A stretch of 64,000 nucleotides of DNA from Candidatus Hecatella orcuttiae (GTDB lineage: Archaea; Thermoproteota; Bathyarchaeia; Hecatellales; Hecatellaceae): assembly GCA_002011035.2 (NCBI GenBank), contig MTLY02000003.1, positions 241,194-305,193 on the forward strand, read 5' to 3'. Position 1 is the stretch's first letter. Each line of letters starts with the position of its first letter. Positions 51,301 to 60,438 of this stretch are shown here, piece by piece. Position numbers and translations under genes: made by a program. Under the pieces are notes generated by a model. That model saw only the letters and a list, made by a program, of their open reading frames with translations. It searched no databases and was not told the origin of the DNA.

Positions 51301-52219
51301 AAAAGTTTTAGTTAAAAACAGAGTTTGCCCGGAGTGCGGGGACCCTAGGCTGATGAGCGACTACGACCAAGGTGAACTGGTCTGCATGAGCTGCGGCTAC
51401 GTCCTCGACGACAAAATCGCCGACACAGGCCCGGAGTGGAGGGCCTTCGACGATGAGCAAAAAGCCAAAAGGACCAGGGTGGGGGCTCCGCTTACCTACA
51501 CGATCCACGACAAGGGGCTTTCCACTCTCATCGACTGGCATAACAAGGATACTTCCGGCCGGGACCTCTCCCCGGTGCAGATGAGCCAGGTTTTCACGTT
51601 GAGGAAATGGCAGCGGAGGACTAGGGTGGCGGATGCCTCAGAGAGAAACCTCGCCTTCGCCCTTTCCGAGATGAGTAAGATTTCCTCATCCCTCAACCTC
51701 CCCAAGAGTATTCTGGAAACAGCCGCGGTCTTCTACCGGAAGGCTGTGAGGAGGAGGCTTATCAGGGGCAGGTCTATTCAGGGTGTAGCCGCTGCCACCA
51801 TCTACATGTCCTGCCGGAAATGCAACATCCCCCGGACGCTGGATGAGATCGCCCAAGCTACCCCTGTGGGGAAGAAGGAGATCGGCCGCTGCTATCGGTT
51901 TTTAGCCAAGGAGCTGGATGAGTTCATTCCGCCCATCTTCCCGTCCAAATACGTGTCCAAGATCTCCAACCAGCTCTCCATCATGGGGAAGGCCGAGCTT
52001 GTAGCCGCCACCATCCTAGAAATCGCCAGCAGCCTCCGCCTGACCAGTGGAAGGGGCCCCACCGGCGTGGCGGCCGCCGCGGCGTACATAGCCTCGGTGC
52101 TCGCTGGGAACAGGAAGACTCAGAGGGAGGTGGCCTTGGTGGCCAATGTCACCGAGGTCACCATCAGAAACCGGTATAAGGAGCTCATGGACCGCATTCA
52201 GATAAAAGTTAAGCTTTAA
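51293..52219 (+). CDS. tfb: Transcription initiation factor TFB
   Basis: 309 residues if started at CTG 51293. The zinc ribbon needs CPECGD, which lies upstream of the first ATG (51353), and no ATG, GTG or TTG is available in frame before it. CTG 51293, with GGAG about nine bases upstream, is therefore the likely start. CMSCGYVLDD completes the ribbon. The B-finger region (GPEWRAFDDEQKAKRTRVG) and two cyclin repeats (AAATIYMSCRKC, then RGPTGVAAAAAYIASVL) follow. TFB recruits RNA polymerase to TBP-bound promoters. Confidence 0.9.
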   Translation: MSKKVLVKNRVCPECGDPRLMSDYDQGELVCMSCGYVLDDKIADTGPEWRAFDDEQKAKRTRVGAPLTYTIHDKGLSTLIDWHNKDTSGRDLSPVQMSQVFTLRKWQRRTRVADASERNLAFALSEMSKISSSLNLPKSILETAAVFYRKAVRRRLIRGRSIQGVAAATIYMSCRKCNIPRTLDEIAQATPVGKKEIGRCYRFLAKELDEFIPPIFPSKYVSKISNQLSIMGKAELVAATILEIASSLRLTSGRGPTGVAAAAAYIASVLAGNRKTQREVALVANVTEVTIRNRYKELMDRIQIKVKL

Positions 52220-52352
52220 GAAAAATTTTCCCTCAGCCCTGTTTTCGGAGGCTGAAAAGTTTTCACTCTCCCGTATCCAACGGGATAACTTTACTGCCTA
52301 CCCTTCTCTAATAGATGGGGTGAAAGAAATTCACCCCGTCGCCTAGACGTGG

Positions 52353-53543
52353 GTGCGGCTGGATAGGAGAAGGTGCGCTGGTGTGGAGAGACGCACGCTC
52401 TTGGGGTTGAATTTCAACGTTTTCCTTCTAGGTTTAGTAAGCTTCCTCACCGACGTCAGCAGCGAAATGGTCATGCCCATTCTGCCTCTTTTCATCGTCT
52501 CCCTCGGCGGCGCCGGGCTGGCCGTAGGCCTGATAGCCGGGCTGAGTGAGAGCGCCTCCAGCGTCCTCCGGGTTTTCTCAGGCTACTGGTCTGACCGGTA
52601 TGGGCGGAGAAAGCCCTTTGTGGCCTCTGGCTACGCGGCTTCCGCGGCGGCTAAGCTTTTCTTCCCCCTCTCCACAACTTGGGCTCACATCCTAGTCCTC
52701 CGGCCTTTGGAGAGGGTGGGTAAGGGGTTGAGGACGGCTCCCCGAGACGCCATCATCGCTGAGTCCCTAGCCTCCGGGGTGAGGGGGCGGGGTTTCGGTG
52801 TTCACAGGGCCATGGACACTTCCGGGGCTATCCTAGGCTCGGTTTCAGCCTTCCTCCTCTACTGGTTTTGGGGCTGGGAGCTGAGGCCGATTCTTTGGGC
52901 CGCGGCCTTGGTGGCCTTCTCCTCCTTGGTTCCCCTCTACTTTGTGGGGGAGAGGAGGTTTAAGCCTCAGGCTAAGACCTTTAAGCTCAGCCTAGCCGGG
53001 CTGCCGGGGAACTTGAAGCTCTTCGTCGCCGCGGCCACAGTCTTCGCCATGGGAAATCTCAGCTATATGTTCCTCATTCTGAGAGCTCAGGAGCTCTTCG
53101 CGGGGAGAGCCGCTGTGGCCGTGCCGCTGCTGCTCTACGTCCTCCTCAACGTGGTCTTCGCCACCCTAGCTGTTCCCTTCGGGGTGCTCTCTGACAGGAT
53201 AGGGCGGAAAGGGGTGCTGTTCGCCGGGTACGTCCTCTTCGCCTCCGTCTGCTTGGGTTTCGCCGCCCTCAGCTCCCTGCCCGCCTACGTCGCCCTGTTT
53301 GTCCTCTACGGGGCGGTCTACGCCTTGGTGGAGGGAAACCAGAGGGCCTTCGTGGCGGACTTCGACGTGAAGGAGCTGAGGGGCACAGCCCTCGGGGTTT
53401 TCCACACCTCGGTAGGCCTCGCTGCCCTTCCAGCTAACTTCCTTGCAGGAGCGCTCTGGCAGTATGTCAGCCCAGCGGCAGCCTTCGCCTACGCAGCTGC
53501 CCTTTCCATGGCTGCGGCTCTGCTTCTGTTGAGGGTGAAGTAG
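52353..53543 (+). CDS. MFS transporter (DHA-type)
   Basis: About 390 residues; the start may be GTG 52353 or GTG 52383. GLVSFLTDVSSEMVMPILPLF and SGYWSDRYGRRKPFVASGY are hallmarks of the prokaryotic MFS group with a conserved D-V-S-S-E-M in helix 1. LERVGKGLRTAPRDAIIAES follows in loop 4-5. These are probable drug or metabolite exporters. Confidence 0.87.
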   Translation: MRLDRRRCAGVERRTLLGLNFNVFLLGLVSFLTDVSSEMVMPILPLFIVSLGGAGLAVGLIAGLSESASSVLRVFSGYWSDRYGRRKPFVASGYAASAAAKLFFPLSTTWAHILVLRPLERVGKGLRTAPRDAIIAESLASGVRGRGFGVHRAMDTSGAILGSVSAFLLYWFWGWELRPILWAAALVAFSSLVPLYFVGERRFKPQAKTFKLSLAGLPGNLKLFVAAATVFAMGNLSYMFLILRAQELFAGRAAVAVPLLLYVLLNVVFATLAVPFGVLSDRIGRKGVLFAGYVLFASVCLGFAALSSLPAYVALFVLYGAVYALVEGNQRAFVADFDVKELRGTALGVFHTSVGLAALPANFLAGALWQYVSPAAAFAYAAALSMAAALLLLRVK

Positions 53544-53567
53544 GCTTGTTTCCTCAAACTTCTGGGG

Positions 53568-54881
53568 CTAGGGCTCGGTGAGCCTCGAGGGTAGAATGTC
53601 CCGTTTCACGATGTCTTCGTAGGTCTCCCGTCTTTGGATAAGCTCCACGCCATGCTCGCTGAGAAGCAGGGTCGGCGGCCGGGGGTAGGCGTTGAAGGTG
53701 GAAGCGGCCACTTGGCAGTAGGCTCCCACGTCTAGGAAGGCTATGATGTCGCCTTCCTCCACCCGGGGCACCCTGCGGTTTTTGGCGAGGATGTCCCCTG
53801 CGAAGCACAGAGGCCCGGAGAAGTGGACGGCTTCCTCCTCCGCCCTGTCCGCCTTGTTGGCGACGGCAGCCTCATAGTGCCGGTTGAATTCTGTGAAGAT
53901 GCCGGGGAGCAGGTTGGTGGAGGCGTCGACGGAGGCAAACTTGCCGGCGGGGGTGTCCTTCACGTTTCCCACTCGGGCTAGGAGAACCTCCGAGTCGCCT
54001 ACCAGACACCTCCCCGGCTCGAGGATGAGCAGAGGCTCCCCCAGCCGGCTGAGCCTAGGCCTCAACGCCCCCACCAAGGCCTCGGCTATGGCCTCCGGAG
54101 CTAGGGCAGGGTCCTCCGGCTTGTAGGGGATGCCGTAGCCGCCTCCGAAGTCAAGGCATGTGGGGGTGAAGCCCAGCTTTTCTTTCAGGAGTTCCACAAA
54201 GTCCAGAACCCTCTCCACAGCCTCGGTGAAGGGTTCGGTGGAGAGAATCTGGGAGCCGATGTGGAAGTGAACTCCCACGGTTTCCACGTTCTTCATCCTC
54301 AGAGCGGCTTCGTAGACTCGGAAGGCGGCTCCGCTGGGAATGTCCACCCCGAACTTGCTTTCTTTTACAGCCGTAGCAATGTAGGGGTGAGTCGGCACCT
54401 GGATGGAGGGGTTCACCCTCACCATTATCTTCGGGGTTTTACCCAAGCTTCCCGCTGCCTCATCTAGCTTTCTGAGCTCCGAAAGAGAGTCGACAACGAT
54501 GAAGCCCACGCCAGCCTTGAGGCTTTGGGTGAAATCCTCCCCGGTTTTGTTGTTGCCTGTGAGAACCAGCTTCTCCGGAGGGATGCCGGCTGAGAGGGCG
54601 ATGCGGACCTCACCTCCCGGCAGAACCTCGGCTCCCGCGCCCTCCTGCGCCAGTATCCTCACCACTGCTAGGGTGAAGTTGGCCTTGACCGCGTAGGCTA
54701 TGAGCACCTTTTCGTAGCGGCCGCGGAAAGCGCTGTGAAGCTGCCGGTACTTTTCGCGGATGCGGGCTTCTGAGACCACGTAGAGGGGTGTGCCGTAGCT
54801 GTCAGCTAACTCCACCAAGTCGTAGCCGTCCAGTGTCAGCCGGCCTTCTGGGTTGACGGCGAAATGTTCATGCTTAACCAT
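53568..54881 (-). CDS. lysA: Diaminopimelate decarboxylase
   Basis: 437 residues from ATG 54881. AYAVKAN carries the PLP lysine (near residue 67), VGVHFHIGSQ and FGGGYGIPY bind the phosphate, EPGRCLVGD follows, and CFAGDILAKNR carries the dimer-interface cysteine. It forms lysine from meso-diaminopimelate, the last step of the DAP pathway. No other lysine gene is adjacent. The length is normal. Confidence 0.93.
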   Translation of the reverse strand: MVKHEHFAVNPEGRLTLDGYDLVELADSYGTPLYVVSEARIREKYRQLHSAFRGRYEKVLIAYAVKANFTLAVVRILAQEGAGAEVLPGGEVRIALSAGIPPEKLVLTGNNKTGEDFTQSLKAGVGFIVVDSLSELRKLDEAAGSLGKTPKIMVRVNPSIQVPTHPYIATAVKESKFGVDIPSGAAFRVYEAALRMKNVETVGVHFHIGSQILSTEPFTEAVERVLDFVELLKEKLGFTPTCLDFGGGYGIPYKPEDPALAPEAIAEALVGALRPRLSRLGEPLLILEPGRCLVGDSEVLLARVGNVKDTPAGKFASVDASTNLLPGIFTEFNRHYEAAVANKADRAEEEAVHFSGPLCFAGDILAKNRRVPRVEEGDIIAFLDVGAYCQVAASTFNAYPRPPTLLLSEHGVELIQRRETYEDIVKRDILPSRLTEP

Positions 54882-55119
54882 TTCTCTTTTCCTCTCACCT
54901 ACGCTGAGCTGTCACCATTTTTTGATGGCGGCCCTCAGAAAAAGCAGCGCAGCACGCTGCCTTGCCGAGGTTTGCGAGCGGAGGGGGTCTTAATCTAACC
55001 TCTTAGATGTAAATATATAAAAAGTTAGTTTAGACAAAATTCTAGCCGCGGACCGGGTCCAAAGAAGAGGTTTTCCCACTTTAGAGGCGACAAGCCATAT
55101 ATGGGGGGTCCGCCTTAAC

Positions 55120-55370
55120 TATAGCTAGGCCGCCGGGGAAGCCCGGCTTCTTACCGGCTTGGTGGGGGAAGCCTTGCCAAGCCAGGTAAGAGTCGATATC
55201 GCAGCATACCTCGAACGGCTTCGCTCAGGGGACTGGGCTTGAAACCCTGAGTGAAACCCGCCCTAGTATGCTGCGAAGACGGAGGATACCGCCGGCAACG
55301 AGCGAAAATTGGGCGGTAGCCGGTGGGAATCACCAGCTGGGACCCAGAGGCGGTCGAACCTAATTTTTCC
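55120..55370 (+). ncRNA. Free-standing structured RNA with promoter and T-run terminator
   Basis: No gene fits. CATATATGG near 55094 could be a TATA box about 25 bases before a 5' end near 55120, and AATTTTTCCC near 55361-55370 could end it. Stems: GGCCGCC near the 5' end with GGCGGTC near the 3' end; TCTTACC-GGCTTGG with CCAAGCC-A-GGTAAGA (about 14 pairs); CGCAGCATAC with GTATGCTGCG (10 perfect pairs) enclosing CTCAGGG/CCCTGAG; ACCGCC/GGCGGT; GGTG/CACC. The length and closing helix recall SRP RNA, but the conserved helix-8 loop was not found. The class is unknown. Confidence 0.6.
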
Positions 55371-55425
55371 CTAGGAACTGAAAGGTTGAGTTTCACGGTT
55401 TCTAAAAATTTCCCATGTCAGTCTT

Positions 55426-56109
55426 TTAGATCGTTATGCCCTTATCGGTGATTTTGAACGGCACCCACGATGTGCTGTGTTTGACGCCTTTCATGGAGTA
55501 GACGCGGAGGTATCTTTTCAACTCTCCTCCCTTTTCATCCATTTTCATCTCTAAAACCCCGTCGAAGATGAAGCGGAGGAAATTCATGAAATGCTCGTCG
55601 TGGATGCCGCTTTCGAGAGTGAAGAGGCCTGAACCCTTACTCTGCTTTATCCTAGCCAAGAGGATGGGCAGAAACTTCTGGCCTGTCCCAGGCCCCGCCT
55701 CCATAGCCAACGTGGAAACAGAGTCAAAAACAACTCTGAAGCCAAGCCAGTTTTTTCTGGCTTCCTCAAACGTTATGCTTAACTGAGAAGGGCTGGCAAG
55801 CGTGTCCACGAAATACTTGCAGGCGCATTCAAAACCAAACCGCTTAGTGTAACAGTCCACATGTCTCAATCTGTCAGCCGCTAGGTAAGGTTCAACGTCG
55901 AAGCCCATGAAATTCATGCTCGCCTTGAACGTTTCCGGGCTTTCATCGGTTAAAACGCAGAGAACTTGTTCCCCTCTTTTCAGACTGTTCCGGATGAAAT
56001 GTTTGGTGAAGATGCTTTTCCCAACTCCCGGCGGGCCGACGAGAAGAAGCACTCCGCTGGGAATAGGGCCTTCCACTAATTTACGGGCTCCGGGAAAAAC
56101 TTCTGACAT
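55426..56109 (-). CDS. RecA-superfamily ATPase (KaiC/GvpD-like)
   Basis: 227 residues from ATG 56109. LLLVGPPGVGKSIFTKHF is the Walker A, RVVFDSVSTLAME the Walker B region. A single KaiC-like domain of this size is common in archaeal signalling clusters. It lies 14 bases downstream of a V4R membrane protein, suggesting a sensing pair. Confidence 0.82.
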   Translation of the reverse strand: MSEVFPGARKLVEGPIPSGVLLLVGPPGVGKSIFTKHFIRNSLKRGEQVLCVLTDESPETFKASMNFMGFDVEPYLAADRLRHVDCYTKRFGFECACKYFVDTLASPSQLSITFEEARKNWLGFRVVFDSVSTLAMEAGPGTGQKFLPILLARIKQSKGSGLFTLESGIHDEHFMNFLRFIFDGVLEMKMDEKGGELKRYLRVYSMKGVKHSTSWVPFKITDKGITI

Positions 56110-56123
56110 GCGGCCCCTCCTGT

Positions 56124-56927
56124 CTACATGGGTTTTGGCTTTTCGAAGAAGTTTATCTGAAATTCGCAGTAGGGGTCGCCTTTGGCTTCGCAGAGGCTTT
56201 CTTTCCCATGGCAGACCATGTCAGGTTCTAGATGTTGAAGCAATCCGGCCCAAAAACCGCGTTGGAAGTCGCAAGCAGGCTCCGTGGACTTTCGCTCGAC
56301 GCTTTCAAAACTGCCACGGAGGCGGATGACAGCTTTTTTCTTAGGTTCGAAGGAGGCTGTCTCAATTTTATTTGCCCATCCCGAACTTGTGGTGGCTTCC
56401 ACCACCTTGTTGAACAACTCCTTTCCTGCGAAGCCTTTCTCCGCCACCTTTTTGGCGAAGATGCCTCCCGCCTCCTTCCCCGCTCGGTAGAGCATGAGGG
56501 AAACTGCCCTCGGCTGGTACATTCGCTCAAGCCCTTCCCGAAGTCCGCGGAATATTCCCAAATCCAGACTGATATGCCTGAAGGCCCTGCTCAACGATGA
56601 ACGCTCCCGCCATAGCATGGCAATCAAGCTTAGGGCGATCACCGTCAAGAGTATTTTGGGGCCAATCCATATTTTCAAAACTCCCGGATACCATCGGGCT
56701 GGGAGAACCGCAGCCTGACCCGGATTGGTTGCCACGGTTAAGAAAAAATAGATTTCCTGCACCGTCAGAAAAAGGGATGCCATAACCATGAAAAGAAAGG
56801 GGCTTCTCAATTCCCCAGTGGAAACTTTAAACTGTTTGACGAAGTATCCGAATAAACCAGCCCACAAGCAAATGTTCAAAATGTAAACCGCTAAAACAAA
56901 AAACCAATAACTCAATCTACTGACCAA
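56124..56927 (-). CDS. Membrane protein with a V4R domain
   Basis: 267 residues. Three membrane helices in the first 105 residues (YWFFVLAVYILNICLWAGLFGYF, FLFMVMASLFLTVQEIYFFLTVA, ILLTVIALSLIAML). Then a 4-vinyl-reductase (V4R) domain ending CDFQRGFWAGLL, with CHGKESLCEAKGDPYCEF, its Cys-rich signature. V4R domains bind small molecules. With the adjacent RecA-like ATPase this may be a membrane sensor. Confidence 0.78.
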   Translation of the reverse strand: MVSRLSYWFFVLAVYILNICLWAGLFGYFVKQFKVSTGELRSPFLFMVMASLFLTVQEIYFFLTVATNPGQAAVLPARWYPGVLKIWIGPKILLTVIALSLIAMLWRERSSLSRAFRHISLDLGIFRGLREGLERMYQPRAVSLMLYRAGKEAGGIFAKKVAEKGFAGKELFNKVVEATTSSGWANKIETASFEPKKKAVIRLRGSFESVERKSTEPACDFQRGFWAGLLQHLEPDMVCHGKESLCEAKGDPYCEFQINFFEKPKPM

Positions 56928-57079
56928 TAATCTTTTCCTAGAAAGAAATTTAAACTTTGCCTAAAAAACAGATTACGGCGCCTCACGCCTACACTCCTTC
57001 CAGTTGAAAGGTTTTAGCGCGGGAGCGTCAAAACTAAAAAGGTTGAACCTAAAACCTGTTTAGGGAGGGCCGTCCCCTC

Positions 57080-57100
57080 GGGGCCGTGGGCTAGCCTGGT
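57080..57100 (+). other. tRNA 5'-half-like remnant beside a second integrase
   Basis: GGGGCCG-TGGGCTAGCCTGG matches the acceptor strand, positions 8-9 and D-arm of archaeal tRNAs such as tRNA-Pro, but the sequence then leaves the tRNA pattern and no anticodon or T-arm follows. The integrase gene starts 70 bases to the right. This looks like the left junction of an element integrated within a tRNA gene. Confidence 0.45.
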
Positions 57101-57169
57101 TTAACTTACGATGTTACCGTAGCATAAACTTTATTAGAGAGGTTTGCGAAGAGTATTTTTTGAGGAGAA

Positions 57170-58492
57170 GTGTCCAGGGTAAGAGATTCTAAGGGGCGTT
57201 TTCTGAGGCAGGAGCACAGCTATTCCGCGTTGATGGGCTACCCTCAGGTGCGAAATTGGATAGACAATTACAGGAGCAAGGAGACCCGGGAAGCCTACAT
57301 GCGCTGTTTGGAGACGGTGGTCAAGGAGACGGGGCTGTCCCCTGGCAGGTTGGTTAAGCTTCCAGTAGACAGGGCTAGGCACGCGGTCATGGGGGTGGTT
57401 CGGAAGCTTGTGCAGGATGGTAAGCTTACCATGGCCAAGCAGATTCAGATAGCCTTGAAGGGTTTCTTTGAGGCCAACGACAAGGAGCTTAAATTCAAGA
57501 GGGCGGAGCAGGTGAAGAGGGTTTCCAAGAAAGTTCATGCCCAAATCACCCCCACCCAGGAGGAAATCTACCGGATGGTCGACGCCCTGCCGGAGAAGAG
57601 GAACAAGGCCATTATACTGTGTCTTTTCCAGAGCGGTGTCCGGGTGGGCTGCCTCTGCCGGTGGACCTATGGACTGGTCAAAGACCAACTTTACCCTGAA
57701 ATAAAGGTCCCCACGGTCTTGAAGATCACCAACGAAATCGACACCAAACTAAGCGGCTACGGGCTCCCCTACTATTACACTTTCCTCCAAGCTGAAGCAG
57801 CCCAAGCCTTGAGAGACTACTTGGATGAGCGAAAAGCCAAGGAGGGAGAGCTTAAGCCGGAGGACCCTGTTTTCGCCCCCCTGACAAGCAAGGCTACCAA
57901 GGAGGGCATCGACGAGGTTAGAGTTTTAGAAGTGGTGAAGAGGGCGGCGAAAAGCATAGGCCTAGACCCCCGAGGCGTTTGGACCCACACCCTCCGAAAA
58001 AGCTTCAGGAAGGTCCTCTACGCCGCCAACATCGAAGACGACATGGCTGAAGCCCTGATGGGCCACAAGCTCCGGGGGTCGAAGGAAAGCTACTTCGACA
58101 AGAAAGACCTGAGAGAGATTGCGGCCAACTACATGAGGGCTAACTTTTCAAGGGCCACCGTGCAGGTTACAGAGGAAGCATGGAAGGAAATCCGACGTCA
58201 ACAGCTACGCCGCGACATGAAGGAGCTTTACGGCGTCGACTTAGAGGAGCTTCTACGCCCCAAGATTGCGAAGATGAAAAGGCCGCTCACCATAGACGAG
58301 GAACTGGAGACCCTTGAATCCAAAGTTCGAGAGCTGTGGGGTATGAAACTGGCCAAGAAGCAAGAACCCAACGGCAGCGGCTTGGAACACCGCATAGTCC
58401 GCGAGGTGGAACTAGTCGACCTCCTGAACCAAGGCTGGGAAATGGTTAAGGAGCTAAGAGACGGCAGGATCCTAGTGAGAAAATCCGCCTAA
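57170..58492 (+). CDS. Tyrosine recombinase (integrase) of the second element
   Basis: 440 residues from GTG 57170. N-terminal arm/core-binding domain (YRSKETREAYMRCLETVVKE-like order), then the catalytic domain: CLFQSGVRVGCLCRW (first Arg), WTHTLRKSFRKVLYAA (H-x-x-R), MGHKLRGSKESYF (H and the Tyr). The last 110 residues are charged and helical. This is unlike the 310-residue integrase at 37904, so two separate elements are present. Confidence 0.87.
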   Translation: MSRVRDSKGRFLRQEHSYSALMGYPQVRNWIDNYRSKETREAYMRCLETVVKETGLSPGRLVKLPVDRARHAVMGVVRKLVQDGKLTMAKQIQIALKGFFEANDKELKFKRAEQVKRVSKKVHAQITPTQEEIYRMVDALPEKRNKAIILCLFQSGVRVGCLCRWTYGLVKDQLYPEIKVPTVLKITNEIDTKLSGYGLPYYYTFLQAEAAQALRDYLDERKAKEGELKPEDPVFAPLTSKATKEGIDEVRVLEVVKRAAKSIGLDPRGVWTHTLRKSFRKVLYAANIEDDMAEALMGHKLRGSKESYFDKKDLREIAANYMRANFSRATVQVTEEAWKEIRRQQLRRDMKELYGVDLEELLRPKIAKMKRPLTIDEELETLESKVRELWGMKLAKKQEPNGSGLEHRIVREVELVDLLNQGWEMVKELRDGRILVRKSA

Positions 58493-58776
58493 TATTTAGG
58501 AGGGACTTTTCCCCCAACGATGGTCTCTATCTCTCTTTTCCGTTCTTTATTGAGCAGAAACATGTCCTCATGGGGCTTCTTGTACCTTTGAAGTAAACCC
58601 TCCTTAGCGAGTTTTTCCACCTCATCCTTATACCAGCTGGTAGGGTAACATTTAGGCAAACCTTTCGGAATGTCGGTTTCCGCTATGTAGTTTCTACCCC
58701 AATTCCTACCCATGACCAGCTTCTCGATGATGAGCCTTCTGATCTCCTTTCGTTCATCCTCGGAGGGTTTTCTCAT
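58489..58776 (-). CDS. Winged-helix-like small protein
   Basis: 95 residues from ATG 58776; longer starts would run into the promoter. RKEIRRLIIEKLVMG, SWYKDEVEKLAKEGLL and a wing-like strand pair suggest a DNA-binding fold. It is divergent from the regulator at 58868; AT-rich repeats with TTTAAAG lie between. Its stop overlaps the integrase end. Confidence 0.55.
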   Translation of the reverse strand: MRKPSEDERKEIRRLIIEKLVMGRNWGRNYIAETDIPKGLPKCYPTSWYKDEVEKLAKEGLLQRYKKPHEDMFLLNKERKREIETIVGGKVPPKY

Positions 58777-58867
58777 AAAGTACTTTACCTTAAAGTAATA
58801 TTTAAAGGTATTTTCAGTAATGCTTATATAGCCAACCACCAACTAACTAACATGAAGGTACCCGGCT

Positions 58868-59176
58868 ATGGAAAGGAAACCTGTGATAGAAGGAACGTTC
58901 AGCCGCCTCTTCGAAACACCCTTAGGCCGGGTGCTGGACGTGCTCATTCTCCACCGCGGCTACGACCTCTCCCTCAAAGAATTAGCCAACTATGCGGGCA
59001 TTTCCCCGAAAACTCTCTGGAAGACCATGGCCAAACTCGAAAGCCTAGGCATCGTCAAACATACCCGCCGAATCGGCAACGCGAAAATGATCACCTTTAA
59101 CCAAGACTCTAACCCCCTAGGAGAACATCTTATCGCCCTAGAATATAGTATACCCCTCAAAGAAATGGAAAGTTAA
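58868..59176 (+). CDS. Winged-helix transcription regulator
   Basis: 102 residues from ATG 58868. LSLKELANYAGISPKTLWKTMAKLESLGIVKHTRRIG is a clear helix-turn-helix plus wing of the MarR/ArsR type. TATA-like GCTTATATAGCC lies 35-45 bases upstream. Divergent from the small gene at 58489, it probably controls integrase or excision functions of this element. Confidence 0.75.
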   Translation: MERKPVIEGTFSRLFETPLGRVLDVLILHRGYDLSLKELANYAGISPKTLWKTMAKLESLGIVKHTRRIGNAKMITFNQDSNPLGEHLIALEYSIPLKEMES

Positions 59177-59407
59177 ACCTTCTCCGATACGCAAGTTATA
59201 AAGCTGAATCTGCATTTCCCCGGAGCCTTCAAGCATATCACCTACTCCCCGGAATGGAAAAAGCCGGCGTTCACCAGCTAGTGCCTATCAATCCCCCAAA
59301 TACCCTCTGTTAGGCACTGGAAAACCCCTACGTGGTGACTGTGGAGGTCTGAAACGGTGAAACCCATAAAATCAAGGAAATGTAGGAAACTAAACTAGAT
59401 GGTTCGC

Positions 59408-59821
59408 TTACCTCAATTGTTTGATGGCTTTATCTATGATTTCAATTGCTTCTTTGAACCTTTTCTTGTTGAAATCCAACATGGATATGCCCATCGGGGG
59501 GTCTGGACTATGAGAAAGTCCATGAATTGTCTCATCGTACGTATTCCTAATGATTCTATAAGTCTTTGCATCTAACTTCCGAACAAGGTCCGGTGTCAAA
59601 TATGAATAGATCTCCCTATGATAGTTGCGACCGCCGGTAAACCCGCTTTCTAAGTCTGAGGCTATGTCGCTTCTAATAATCTCAAGTTCTTCCCTTATAC
59701 GTCGCTTTAATTCGGTTTTTTCATATTTTTGTACCCAAGAATAATGAGCTATGGAAGCCAAAAATCCGATAACTATGCCTAGACTTATCGAAAGGAGAGA
59801 TGCCCAAAGAATTTCCATCAA
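59408..59821 (-). CDS. Hypothetical protein with one N-terminal membrane helix
   Basis: 137 residues from ATG 59821 or the next ATG. One hydrophobic segment (ILWASLLSISLGIVIGFLASIAH), then basic and acidic helices facing the cytosol (RIREELEIIRSDIASDL). No motif recognised. Confidence 0.6.
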   Translation of the reverse strand: MMEILWASLLSISLGIVIGFLASIAHYSWVQKYEKTELKRRIREELEIIRSDIASDLESGFTGGRNYHREIYSYLTPDLVRKLDAKTYRIIRNTYDETIHGLSHSPDPPMGISMLDFNKKRFKEAIEIIDKAIKQLR

Positions 59822-59919
59822 TTTAGGTTACCAACTATATATAGTGCTCTATCTTGTTTAGGCTTTTTTCATGTCTTTACGTTTATTAAAGGGTTTTTCC
59901 TTAAACTTCTCGAGAAAAA

Positions 59920-60048
59920 ATGGAAAAACCTGATAGATGCCCAAAATGCGGAAAAGTCCGTAAAGGATACGTATTCCCTGCTGGACCTCAACCACCCCAA
60001 AACGTCGAATATTGCGATTGCGAACCCGAGCCACCCTATGCTAAGTAG
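59920..60048 (+). CDS. Cysteine-pair small protein
   Basis: 42 residues from ATG 59920. CPKCGK and, 20 residues later, YCDCEPEPP form a small zinc-ribbon-like site. An AT-rich leader precedes it. Small zinc proteins of this form are frequent on archaeal plasmids and viruses. Confidence 0.5.
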   Translation: MEKPDRCPKCGKVRKGYVFPAGPQPPQNVEYCDCEPEPPYAK

Positions 60049-60171
60049 GCTTTCTCAAAAGTTGTGTCCATCCTTGTTCAATGCTGACCAAATTTTTGGA
60101 CCGCATTCAAAGCAAAGGATGTTGAGAGGGGACCCTAGCCAAAAATTTGGCGAGGGTAAAGCTGTTGAGGT

Positions 60172-60330
60172 TTAGAGTTTTTTAACCAGCATATCCCCGT
60201 CGGTAACGGTTACACCCAACAAGTCGCCTTCTTTTATCTCTAGGGCCTCCACCACTTCTTTTGGGATGGTCATTCGTAGGCTGTTCCCTATTCTTGTAAC
60301 CTTGACCTTTAACATTATTGGCATGCTCAT
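60172..60330 (-). CDS. AbrB/SpoVT-type regulator
   Basis: 52 residues from ATG 60330. VKVTRIGNSLRMTIPKEVVEAL, then IKEGDLLGVTV and a final strand MLVKKL are the complete swapped-hairpin motif. TATA-like sequences with repeated TATAAGT/TTATACTTA lie upstream (60332-60365), suggesting autoregulation and control of the divergent genes. Confidence 0.82.
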   Translation of the reverse strand: MSMPIMLKVKVTRIGNSLRMTIPKEVVEALEIKEGDLLGVTVTDGDMLVKKL

Positions 60331-60438
60331 AAGTTATACAAGGGTTATACTTAAATATAAGTGTATCCCTAATTATAATTGCGGATATACTCCGTATAAC
60401 AAGAGAGATGGGTAAAAGTATGGGGGTGAGAAAAAGGG

